From assembly GCF_018143015.1 (NCBI RefSeq), contig NC_054750.1, positions 5,200,501 through 5,264,500 of the forward strand: a DNA stretch of 64,000 nucleotides. The letters are read 5' to 3'. This DNA is from Lytechinus variegatus (lineage: Eukaryota; Echinodermata; Echinoidea; Temnopleuroida; Toxopneustidae). The notes beneath the pieces are model-generated. The model searched no databases. It was not told where the DNA came from and saw only the letters and a list, made by a program, of their open reading frames with translations. This document shows, one piece after another, positions 38,301-45,500 of this stretch (its first letter is position 1; each line of letters starts with the position of its first letter). The position numbers were made by a program, and so were the translations under genes.

Positions 38301-38489
38301 GTCAGACGTTCATGACTTACGAACATGCCCCAAAACTAATCTACATTTTATCTACTTACACTGTTCTTCTCTCTTACTTTCAGACCAACCATGATCAAGT
38401 ATGGAATGGACAACATCCGCGACCTCTTCGGCCCCCGGGTCAACCTACAGATGGTGTATGATAATCCTATATGTAGACTAGATAAATAA
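22016..38489 (+). CDS. FARSA: Phenylalanyl-tRNA synthetase alpha subunit, cytosolic, complete
   Basis: Exons 22016-22153, 26058-26195, 26968-27069, 29373-29491, 30072-30164, 31000-31128, 32323-32438, 33159-33243, 34796-34895, 35484-35652, 37319-37511 and 38384-38489 join in phase to 1488 nt (495 residues; human FARSA has 508). The product charges tRNA-Phe in the cytosol as half of an alpha2-beta2 enzyme. Residues 1 to about 90 form the winged-helix N-terminal part ([11 protein letters not shown]). The class II catalytic core follows, with motif 2 near 355 ([17 protein letters not shown]), the Phe-pocket stretch [16 protein letters not shown] near 403 and motif 3 near 454 (AWGLSLER). No key residue appears lost. 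The ATG at 22016 has A at -3 and matches the usual start. The same frame is open back to an ATG at 21929, which would add 29 residues; that start is less likely. Introns are heavily loaded with repeats. Confidence 0.97.
22247..23655. repeat. 100-bp inverted repeats flanking a TCTA/CTCT tract
   Basis: About 100 bp at 22265-22365 (ACCGGCCGGCTTAGCGCG, then GTTTTACACCCTGGCGAAGG and AAGTAGCCAAAAAGCGACTA) recurs inverted at 23553-23640. The arms are highly similar. Between them lie the pyrimidine tract (22495-23235) and a perfect small palindrome near 23497-23523 (ACCAAGGAGATAT arms). It could be a foldback-type element whose interior has expanded. FARSA intron 1. Confidence 0.75.
22495..23235 (+). 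repeat. Long TCTA/TCTG/CTCT pyrimidine microsatellite
   Basis: About 740 bp of nearly pure pyrimidine plus A on the plus strand, built of TCTATCTA, TCTGTCTG and CTCTCTCC runs with interruptions. The 286-codon Leu/Ser/Tyr frame across it is a low-complexity artefact. FARSA intron 1. Confidence 0.95.
23851..24450 (+). repeat. 600-bp polypurine (GA-rich) tract
   Basis: The plus strand is almost all A and G in GAAAGAAGG-like units over about 600 bp, with short interruptions such as TTTCCTTCATTC. It lies within the hAT-like element and about 600 bp downstream of the opposite-polarity pyrimidine tract. Reading frames on the minus strand here (Phe/Ser/Leu-rich) are composition artefacts. Confidence 0.95.
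24475..24645. mobile_element. Palindromic MITE, GTTTCATAAAGCTGTTCGTA family, copy 1
   Basis: 171 bp folding almost end to end: GGTGGGTGTTTCATAAAGCT on the left and AGCTTTATGAAACACCCACC on the right. The same family recurs at 25508, 27622, 27806, 39490 and 48339. Nested in the hAT-like element. Confidence 0.9.
25508..25680. mobile_element. Palindromic MITE, GTTTCATAAAGCTGTTCGTA family, copy 2
   Basis: Near-perfect hairpin of about 170 bp with arms containing AAGAGCGACTTTAAGAACGA and GATCACCGGTCG. FARSA intron 1. Confidence 0.9.
27120..27217 (+). pseudogene. Decayed duplicate of FARSA exon 3
   Basis: 98 bp resembling exon 3 (26968-27069, 102 bp) from splice acceptor to donor. GATTTAGCAA, GGGGTCAATAAGAAATA and GAAGGTGGTCCAAGAGTT are shared; an acceptor-like TATTGTAG precedes it and GTAATT follows. 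It is four bases shorter than the original and carries an early TAG in the inherited frame, so it cannot replace exon 3 without breaking the protein. It begins 50 bp downstream of the real exon. Confidence 0.85.
27346..27445 (+). pseudogene. Possible third, more decayed copy of FARSA exon 3
   Basis: The string GCAGAAAAATAATCCCACTG, then AAAAAAGGATTCATGCAAT and GGGAGGTTAATGAATGTAAA follows the same order as exon 3 (AAGACTGTTCCGAATGC, AAAATAGGATTTAGCAA, GGAGGTCAACAAGAAATG). Identity is much lower than in the copy at 27120-27217 and no usable frame remains. Confidence 0.45.
27622..27804. mobile_element. Palindromic MITE, GTTTCATAAAGCTGTTCGTA family, copy 3
   Basis: Left GTGCCGTTTCATAAAGCTG, right CAGCTTTATGAAACACCCACC. 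Directly followed by copy 4, so two hairpins stand back to back in FARSA intron 3. Confidence 0.9.
27806..27967. mobile_element. Palindromic MITE, GTTTCATAAAGCTGTTCGTA family, copy 4
   Basis: About 160 bp of the same hairpin family, abutting copy 3 on the left and the GGGCCCTGTTGCATAAAA MITE on the right. Confidence 0.9.
28084..28380 (+). mobile_element. tRNA-derived SINE, CTTCAGCAAGAAATT family
   Basis: The tRNA-like head carries box A-like GGCCCAGTGGATTAGTCTC and box B-like GGGTTCAAATCCC. The shared body has CTTCAGCAAGAAATTTATCC, GCACTCAACCCAGGTGAGG and AATGGGTACCTGGCAGGAA, and the tail ends in TATTATTATTAT. Inserted in the GGGCCCTGTTGCATAAAA MITE, FARSA intron 3. Confidence 0.9.
28379..28870. 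repeat. 36-bp minisatellite, about 13-14 units
   Basis: The unit is GGATGGCAAAGTTACCATAA followed by TGGTAACTATACCATT. Units differ at a few positions (GTTACC/GTTGCC, GTAACT/GTACCT). Because the unit is a multiple of three it keeps frames open on both strands; these are not genes. The unit matches the arm of the MITE at 38113-38280 (GGATAGCAAAGTTACCATAA). Confidence 0.95.
28891..28990 (-). mobile_element. SINE head fragment, CTTCAGCAAGAAATT family
   Basis: Minus-strand fragment with AATTTCTTGCTGAAG, GCCATGGCTGGGATTTGAA and CCAGTGACTTTCAG, i.e. the box B side of the tRNA head plus the first part of the body. The tail is missing. Confidence 0.75.
29009..29320. mobile_element. MITE, CCCGTATTCTGAAGTC family, copy 3
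   Basis: Ends GGCCCGTATTCTGAAGTCAG and CTTCAGAATACCGCC, with an internal CCTGATTCATTGATGGTGAA shared with copies 1 and 2. It ends 52 nt before FARSA exon 4. Confidence 0.85.
29610..29922 (-). mobile_element. tRNA-derived SINE with GTAGCTCAGTCGGTTAGAGC head
   Basis: On the minus strand the head reads GGCAGCGTAGCTCAGTCGG, with box A TAGCTCAGTCGGTTAGAGC and box B GGTTCGAGTCCC. Stems do not pair well enough for a functional tRNA (T and acceptor stems mismatch), and the head continues into a 230-bp unrelated body. FARSA intron 4. Confidence 0.8.
30190..30615. mobile_element. MITE, GAAGTTCAYCCY-end family, copy 2
   Basis: The left end AGGCGAAGTTCACCCCGAAC and the interior (GGTTTGAGGAAAATCCATTA, CTGCTTGCATATGACATCAC, ATTCTAATAAACTTG) follow the copy at 3680-4160. 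The right end is not clear. FARSA intron 5. Confidence 0.6.
31158..31460. mobile_element. MITE, CCCGTATTCTGAAGTC family, copy 4
   Basis: Diverged copy with TTAGAATTCTGAAGTTGAG on the left and AAATTTCAGAATACAGG on the right. It begins 29 nt after the donor of FARSA exon 6. Confidence 0.75.
31556..31815 (-). mobile_element. tRNA-derived SINE, CTTCAGCAAGAAATT family
   Basis: Minus strand. It contains TACCAGGTACCCATTCACCT, CACCTGGGTTGAGTGCA, AAATTTCTTGCTGAAGG and a decayed head (CACCATGGCTAGGCATCAA). FARSA intron 6. Confidence 0.85.
32376..32702 (+). repeat. 131-bp tandem triplication including the end of FARSA exon 7 and its donor
   Basis: The last ~60 nt of exon 7 plus about 70 nt of intron (with TCTATCTA) recur twice. 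The exon-like parts end at 32438 (functional exon), 32569 and 32700, i.e. exactly 131 bp apart. CAACATCCAGC, then GATAC/GATGCATTCTT and ATCAAAG are in all three. Copy 2 keeps a GTAATC donor and an open frame reading [17 protein letters not shown]; copy 3 has lost one G at the border. Confidence 0.9.
33396..33845. mobile_element. Insertion with a 120-bp hairpin, TIR-like TTTATATGACACC motifs
   Basis: A strong hairpin at about 33417-33537 (GCAATGGACAGAATACTTCA and its inverse). Further right, TTTATATGACACCTATAAAC and TTGGTGTCATATAAAG are inverted partners at about 33560 and 33840. It separates the tail and middle of the SINE. Borders are approximate and it may be two elements. Confidence 0.55.
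33896..34488. mobile_element. TIR element with AAAGGGGAATCCARCC ends
   Basis: Left TAAAGGGGAATCCAGCC and right GGTTGGATTCCCCTTTA are inverted repeats around about 590 bp of non-coding AT-rich sequence. It splits the SINE between middle and head. Confidence 0.85.
35040..35435 (+). repeat. GAT-type microsatellite with an internal duplication
   Basis: Imperfect GATGATGTTGATGAT repeats. The phrase TTGATGATTAAATGACTATG occurs twice about 140 bp apart, showing that a larger block was duplicated. FARSA intron 9, ending about 50 nt before exon 10. Confidence 0.95.
36270..36387. mobile_element. Short MITE, GGGCCCRTTAACACAAAG family, copy 1
   Basis: Left AGGCCCTTAATACAAAGC and right CCTTTGTGTTACGGGACCC are inverted. 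The interior GCATTGACTACAATGTACAA is shared with the copy at 38622-38752. FARSA intron 10. Confidence 0.75.
36560..36962. mobile_element. TIR element with CGTTCTYATTAC / AAACTAGTTTACTGG ends
   Basis: Left ACCGTTCTTACTACCTTCCT, then AAAACTAGTTTACTGGA; the right end inverts this (TCCAGTAAACTAGTTTTAGA, GCGTAATGAGAACGG). GCGATCTTCCAAACYGGTT occurs near both ends. About 400 bp, non-coding, FARSA intron 10. Confidence 0.85.
37022..37315 (+). mobile_element. tRNA-derived SINE, CTTCAGCAAGAAATT family, well preserved
   Basis: The head has GTCGTGGTCTAGTGGTTCTG (box A-like) and GGGTTTGGATCCTAGCC (box B-like). The body has CTTCAGCAAGAAATTTTTCC and CACTCAACTCAGGTGAGG. The tail ATTATTATTATT ends 4-5 bp before the acceptor region of FARSA exon 11 (37319), so the SINE tail sits where the pyrimidine tract of that exon would be. 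Confidence 0.9.
38113..38280. mobile_element. MITE, GGGCCCTGTTGCATAAAA family, compact copy
   Basis: Ends AGGTCCCGTTGCATAAAAAT and ATTATGTAACAGGGCCT. Internal inverted GGTAACTTTGCTATCCAG and CTGGATAGCAAAGTTACC. It is the uninterrupted relative of 27968-28890. FARSA intron 11. Confidence 0.85.
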
Positions 38490-38621
38490 GTAAATGAGAT
38501 ATATAGTACAATTATAAACATCCCAATACAGAAAGATGATACTTCTTCCATTGTATTTTGTGTAGAACGTGAAAAGAAGCTATTCCTTTTGTTTTCAGTG
38601 TTGTAAATCTCAACTCCAGGG

Positions 38622-38752
38622 GCCCGTTAACACAAAGCCTAGCAACCATTGTCAAAAAAATTATTTAAGATTGATTGCATTGACTACAATGTACAATCAG
38701 TCGTGAAAGATCAAGCGTAAGATCTATCACTACCCTCTGTGTTATTGGACCC
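38622..38752. mobile_element. Short MITE, GGGCCCRTTAACACAAAG family, copy 2
   Basis: Left GGGGCCCGTTAACACAAAG, right CTCTGTGTTATTGGACCC, interior GCATTGACTACAATGTACAA as in copy 1. It begins about 130 nt after the FARSA stop codon. Confidence 0.75.
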
Positions 38753-38954
38753 AAGAGAGCATTACATGAAGAGATTTTACCACTGATTTCACCGACAACT
38801 GTTATAAGCCATTGAAAATCCTTTCATCTGATTGGCTAAGAGCAAGTTAGTGAGTGAAAATCACAGACAAGACTCCTTGAAATGTTCCCCAGCTTTTGAG
38901 CAAGAAAATTTCCATGAAACTGAATAATGTACTGGTAGATTATAATTTCAATTG

Positions 38955-39172
38955 CCTTGTACATGGGGGGGATCATTGTCTAGTGATTATTACTCTCGTC
39001 TTTCAATCTGTGGGATGTTGGTCTGATTCCCAGCCATGGCATGTGTCCCTTCTGCAAGAAATTTTGTGCTGTACTTAAACCCGGATGAGGTGAGTGGGTA
39101 CCCGGTACGAAGAAATTCCTCAACATCAGAATTTAATCCTATTTTGTGTGCCCAATCGAAATAGAATATCTG
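38955..39172 (+). mobile_element. tRNA-derived SINE, CTTCAGCAAGAAATT family, diverged
   Basis: Head GATCATTGTCTAGTGATTAT and GGTCTGATTCCCAGCC; body TTCTGCAAGAAATTTTGTGC and GATGAGGTGAGTGGGTACCC. The ATT tail is missing. Confidence 0.8.
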
Positions 39173-39489
39173 CATATTTTTGTCTTGTTTACATTAAAGA
39201 CTTTCTAAAGCACTCAATGGGCTGAACATTTCAGATTATAATCTTAGTCAATAGCCTTCTTATTCCAATTTACTAGGGATTTGTGAAAGCAAGTGCTCAA
39301 ATGGCTAATTCAAATGACAATAAAAACATTACCAAGAGAGTGCATTAGATTTAAATTTAAATCTTAACTGCTGGAAAATGCCATACTTAAATTTTAAAGA
39401 GTAAAAATGTACCAATGATTGCTACGCTTTTGTAATATTGTATCGTTAAATGTATAGTTCACACTACTGACCCTTTACCGATAAAGACC

Positions 39490-39652
39490 AGGGGTCTGTT
39501 TCATAAAGCTGTTCGTCAATTAAGAGCGACTTTAAGAATGACTGGTGATCCTTTAAATCATCGCCAATGAATCTACCATTCACAAGAAAGGATCACTAGT
39601 TGTTCTTAAAGTCATCCTTAACTTACGAACAGCTTCATGAAACACCCACCGG
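39490..39652. mobile_element. Palindromic MITE, GTTTCATAAAGCTGTTCGTA family, copy 5
   Basis: Left GGGGTCTGTTTCATAAAGC, right AGCTTCATGAAACACCCACC, with the usual AAGAGCGACTTTAAGAA arms. It lies in the FARSA-YIPF spacer. Confidence 0.9.
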
Positions 39653-40465
39653 GTATAAGAACTTTGTGACAAATCAACTTCAAACTTTGCATGTAGGAGA
39701 TAACAATGTCATTGGTTTTGAGACATATCAAGATTGAAGGTCACAGACTGAAGTCATTATTTGCATGAAGTTGGTTCTCGGGGTGACACGACATTTGCTC
39801 CTGGGACATTTGCTCGTCTTATTATCTCAGAGGGTGTAGGGTTACAGAGTTAAGATTGTAAATTCAGAATAATGTACAGATTGTGGTTTATTCAGTTTAG
39901 GTGGTTAGATTTTATGCTTGGCTTAACATGCAGATTTTCAATCAGAGCAATTGTTGTCAGAGCAAATGTCATGGAGCAAATTCTCAGATCAGTGTGGCCT
40001 ATCCTATGTATCCAGGACATATACTTATGAAAGTTATGAACATATTTGATTTGGGAGGTCGTAAGGGCAAAGAACAAACTATTCAATATAACTACAGAAC
40101 TGTTTGGCAAATCATATTCAAATGTGAAAATGCAATTATACATACAACAATGTTCTAATCTTGCAATTCTGACTGCATGCAGTTGAAAATCCATCTATCG
40201 TTCTCAAATCACAACCCCCCCCCCCTTCATTTCACCCATTCTTCATATACTTGTATCATTTTTAAATTATTTATCTTGGCTTAAGTTAGAATACTATTAC
40301 ATCTCTACTTCAGCATGAATTGTATTTTCAGTGCAGGACTATTATATGTATTCTTCAAGATATGACACCATGACAATTTTTGCAATAAGTTTTTTGTTTT
40401 CATTTCATTTTATTTGTACTGTAAATATCATATAAACAAGTATAAGAGACAATAACAAGACAAGG

Positions 40466-40700
40466 TGAAGGGGCAGTTGTAGAAATATGTGAGAAATCTA
40501 CTTTGAGACAGAGATAGAGCACGGAGGGAGAGAGGGAAAGACAAAGTAGTTTGAGAGGAAGAGAGAGAGAGAAGACAATGTTATGGAGGGCAGATGTAGA
40601 AATATGTGAGAAATCTACTTTGAAAGAGAGAGAGAGGAAGGGGGAAAAGAAAAAATAGTTTGAGAGGGAGAGAGAGTAGACAATAGAGGGCAGAGAAAGA
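40466..40700 (+). repeat. 117-bp tandem duplication in a GA-rich tract
   Basis: GGGCAGTTGTAGAAATATGT at 40471 recurs as GGGCAGATGTAGAAATATGT at 40588. Both are followed by GAGAAATCTACTTTGA and a GAGAGA run. A third start (GGGCAGAG near 40688) breaks off. Confidence 0.85.
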
Positions 40701-41179
40701 GTATATATAAAGACAATCAGAGATTTATTTTCCTGGGCTACAGAGAGGGAGCGAGAGACAAATATGCAGAAAACCTACACACATAAATATGACGGGACAA
40801 GACGGGTAATTACAATATCACTCTAAAAACATTCATGATAAGTTTATCATTCAAACATCCACCACAGTATTCCAACATGGACATAATATATTTTTTAAAA
40901 ATCAACCTTACGATACAAAATGTGAACATATCATTTAGCAGGTTTTGACCTGCTTAATGACCCTACAAAAGTGAAAACTAATTTTAGCCGACACAAAAGC
41001 AATGAAAATGATGAGCCTTAATTCATCCAACAATATCCAAAGTCAGTAGGAAGCAAAGCAAAACATCAAAATGTGATTTTTCATATAACAAAATGGTATT
41101 AGAAGCATTATTTCCTGAAATCTCTGTCTGAAATTGAGTCTACAGTACCTTATTACACAATTGGCATTAACCCCAAATG

Positions 41180-41460
41180 AAATGAATTATTGAACTTGAC
41201 TACTTAGTTTCATATAAATAATATAACAGCAATGAACATTAACATGTACATTGAAATATCAAGTAACAGATATACATTCATGATGTAATGTACAAAAGGT
41301 TGGAAACCCAAATATGATGTTCAAAATATATTATTATTGAAGTTGACTACAACAGAATTATATCACTAATATAACAGCAATGAACATTTTCATGCACATT
41401 GAATTATCAAGTAGCAGATATGTTCATGATGTAATGTTACAAATGGAATGGAAATGCTAA
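41180..41460. repeat. 148-bp tandem duplication
   Basis: ATAACAGCAATGAACATT occurs at 41223 and 41371, and CATGATGTAATGT also recurs downstream in each unit. Flanks on both sides match over most of the unit with scattered differences. It lies downstream of the YIPF stop codon and may be in or near its 3' UTR. Confidence 0.8.
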
Positions 41461-41949
41461 AACAAGATAACCTGAATATATTACATTTCTGTGATACAGT
41501 GAGTTTTCATGAGATAACTAGATGTAAATTGCACATCGAAAACAAAGACATGAATACAACATGTATACTAAATAACATGACCATATTCTGCATTGGGAAA
41601 TATGTATAAATCTCTCAAAATGAGATTTATCCAGTTGATAGCTGAATTTATAATAAAAAAGCATGATTGAAATATGAAAATTACCTCAAAGATTTGTTTA
41701 ATTCCTTTAAACACTCTTTGCTTCATTACACTGGGTGATTTTGGTTATGAAAATGATGATTTCATTTCAATTTCTTGATAAACCTTTTCATTACAATAGA
41801 TTCGATTTTATATGATCTGTATATCACTTTCTTGATATATAATTTTTATGGGAATCATGTTACAAACATTTCATTTCAATTACTTATTTACTCCCAAATA
41901 TACAAATCGCTTCATTTTCTTTAGTTCAAATGAAGAATTAAAGAGACTA

Positions 41950-42069
41950 CAACAGAGGCGGCGGAACACCAGGCTCAGAAAAAAAGAAAGTGGAGGGGCA
42001 CCTTTTGTCTGCCAAACGATAGGTGCCCCTCCACTTTCATTGTATGAGCCTCACGTTCCACCGCCTCTG
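41950..42069. repeat. 120-bp hairpin (CAGAGGCGGCGGAAC arms)
   Basis: Left ACAGAGGCGGCGGAACACC with AAGTGGAGGGGCACC; right GGTGCCCCTCCACTTTCA with GTTCCACCGCCTCTGG. The loop is short (TTTTGTCTGCCAAACGAT). A similar hairpin with GGAGGGGCAC arms is at 58350-58480, so this is probably a small MITE family. Confidence 0.8.
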
Positions 42070-42533
42070 GACTACAAATGTGGAATGACAAAATGAGATG
42101 CTACAAAAAAATTGCGATTTAAGAATATTAAAGACAAGAGAGATTATGTCTGTGACGGGCAAAGAATTGATCAGGGATACATAATCTGTACGGGTAACCA
42201 CCGTGAGATGCTGCCAATACAAAAGCGACAAAGAATGAATTAAGATATGACAAAAAATACAAAATACATCATAAATAATGATTGATAAAGTGAAAATCAG
42301 AATGCAAGGATATTCCTTGTATAAAAATGTAATTATATAGCTCCTTATTCTCACAATGTTTATATTTCATCTTGATACATCTAGAAATAAGATTCCTGCT
42401 ATACCAATTCAATTTTTGATGGTCAAAGGTAATACTGACTACCCACTGTATCACTTTAATTCCCACATTATGGGAAAAAATATAAGAAATATAAATAATT
42501 GACTCTTATTTTGATATGATGTGATTGCACAGT

Positions 42534-45500
42534 TCATGTGGGTGGCTTGATGTGTCCTGTTGTTAGGTTGTGAACCGTTGCCTTGGTTGTGACTGGGGGC
42601 GCCGTGGGATCTACGGTGTGTCCAACATGGAAAAAATACATCTGAAATGAAAACAGGGAGTGAGGTGAGCGAGTCAAATGACATGTGGGGGAGGGTAGGT
42701 CATAGAGAAATACAGAGAGAAAGGCACAGAATAGAAAAAAACAGCAGGGGAAGAGAAACAAAGAAAGACAAGAAAAGAAAAACGAAAGACAGAAAAAAAG
42801 GACAAGAAGTGAGGCAAGGAGAAAGAAAACTATGAAGAAAACATGTACAATCTAAAAATTTAATTTGTGCATCATGTGAACATTGGGTGCCAATTGTTCA
42901 TAGGGGAGGGGACTTATCATACCACAGCTTGAGATAATAAAAATCCAAAATATATAGCATCTTGTAGTTCCAAACTAGTATCACAATTAAATGGGGAAAA
43001 ATATATCAAAAAAAACATTGAAGAAAAGATGATGAATGTCATTATCAATAGTTCCAAGGCACGAATTAAGATCATGAGGGGGGGGGCTATAATTTATAAT
43101 TTTATTTACCCATTAGTCAAAATCAAACCCAATAAGAATTTACAGGGGCTCTTTCGAAACCTCAGAGAGCTATTTCCATTAAATGGGCAAATTACCCAAT
43201 AACATAAAACAAACCTTGAAACCAATAGCGAGACCAGCGTGAAAAGCAAATACAAGGAAGAGAGCGATGGCAGCAAACTTCTTATCATCGCTCTTGACCG
43301 AAGGCCACAGGGCCAGAATTAGGACCGCACTAGAGAGAACCAGACCAATGAGGACCAAGACCCATCTCAGCCAGTCTACATCAATCATCCACAGCAACTA
43401 TGGAAAGAACAAACAATAAATAATACATTAACACTGCACACAAGTGAAATCTGAATAAATCTGAATAAATAGAACTCTATATAATACGTAGGGGAAGGCG
43501 GGGTAAGTTGTGACAGTTATTGCTTTTTGCATGTTAGAATTGATAGGTACCTACCGTACCTTGCCTTGAAATTTAATTCTTATGAAATATTTTCCACCTA
43601 TATATAACTTTCTATCCCCACACTGAAAGTCATCGTGACCTTTGAAAAAAACGATGTCAAATGGCTCAACTTGCCCCATATATGGGGTAAGTTTGAGCCA
43701 CCTTCTGGGGTAAGTTGAGCCACAAAAACTATGTACAAAATATATGAGGGGAGAACTAGCATGTCAATTTTTTGTTTTAAGTCTTTTCACTTGCTAATTC
43801 TCTATAAATACTAACATCCTTTAAAAGGAAAAGAGCAGTCATGTAAATTTGCTCCTTTCAGCCAGCATTTCAATCGATTTTTATGGTTTGTTTTTCAAGA
43901 TACATTACCATAGGAATTACCATGGCTCAACTTGCCCCATGCTGTTTGGCTCAACTTACCCCAGTCCGAACTTAGTGCGATAATTTTGTATCCACACATT
44001 TATTATGCATCCATCCTATAAAAGACTATGACAAGAATGAAGATCCATACCTGGACTAATAATGTTGTTATCATGTCTTTATTATATTTAAAGACGTGTG
44101 TGTTTATAAAGCACTTATCTATTTCACACTCTTTTTTACTTTTTTGGCTGAAATTCATATTTTTCCCTCTAAAAAACTTTTTGTTTCAAAGTTGAAAACA
44201 ATGTGGTGGGGTTAGGGGTTATGCTATGGGTCATCAATACATGACACCACCACAATGTCTGACTCATTCATTATTGGCCTGGGGCTGGTGGCTCAACTTG
44301 CCCCTATGCTCAACTTACCCCACCTTCCCCTACAGTTTACATGTTGGTAAAAGTGCAATTGTCACAATAAAAGACTGATGAATACAATAATGAATCAATA
44401 AATTCATACTGCACACTACCAACACAATGGAAATCTTAATAAATAGTAATGTAATACATACAGTGTACATGTCAGTAAATGTGGATTCTAAACAACACAA
44501 AGTATTAATCATATGTATTAAGCACATCTACATAAAATAAAGAAATTAGAAAACATTACAGGGAGTACCTTTAGACTTTTGTTAAATGTTAATAAAATGC
44601 TTTCCAGGTGAAAATGATGGCTGAATAATTAAATGTCAAATCCAGCCAAGAAAATTCTTGATTTGAATCAATAGAGGAAATTCCAACAAGCATAACACTG
44701 AAAATTTCATAAAAATTTGATGTATTACAAGAAATTTGGGACATTTTTAAGTTTCGCTTAATTTCACAAAACAGATCTATGCATATCCTGGTCTGTATGC
44801 AGAGGAGGGGACTGATGACATCATCCACTCGCTATTTCTTTTGTATTTTATTATATGACATATGATATATTTTCTCATTGTCCTGTCACTCCTGTGACAC
44901 AAAGATTTATTCCTCCCTGAACATGTGTATTTGGATACAACTGTTTCGTGTAATTAAGTGAAAATTTTATACTTTCTAATACTACATCCAATTTTCATGA
45001 AATTTTATGCGTTATGCTTGTTTAATTGTTTTTATCTTTTGATTCAAATCAACATTTTTCTGGGGTTGACTTGACCTTTAAGGTTTAGAGTGTACTTTTA
45101 AAACAACCTACAAAGGGCACTTACCGAAATAGGAATGTAAATAGTGAGCGAATAACCGTAGAGACAGACTAATTCCAAGAAAGTATAGCCACCTAGGTTT
45201 CCTCTGTGGTGTAAGAATCCATACAGGCAAGACGGGATAATCCAGGCATAGGCAAAGATGACTACTGCTGCTATTGTAACTGTTATGAGAAAAATAGTAG
45301 ATTGTGATATAATAATAACAAATGTGATTTGTAATGCGCCAAATCCACTCTGCAGAGCGCCCAAGGCGCAGTAAAAGAAAGAGAAAGAGAGAGAGAATAG
45401 TACAAATACAGCGATAAATAAAAAAACAATTAAGAATAGGAAGCATTGAACAGACGCGTCTCTTAAGGTAATGTTTAAATGTGTCAATGGAAGTGCAGTC

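Larger units (their letters stand above)
38490..42533. other. Convergent spacer between FARSA and the YIPF gene
   Basis: Both genes end towards this spacer, so it must hold two 3' UTRs, but no polyadenylation site could be assigned with confidence. It contains a MITE (38622-38752), a SINE (38955-39172), a hairpin MITE (39490-39652), a GA-rich duplicated tract (40466-40700), a 148-bp tandem duplication (41180-41460) and a hairpin (41950-42069). No further gene was recognised. Confidence 0.65.
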
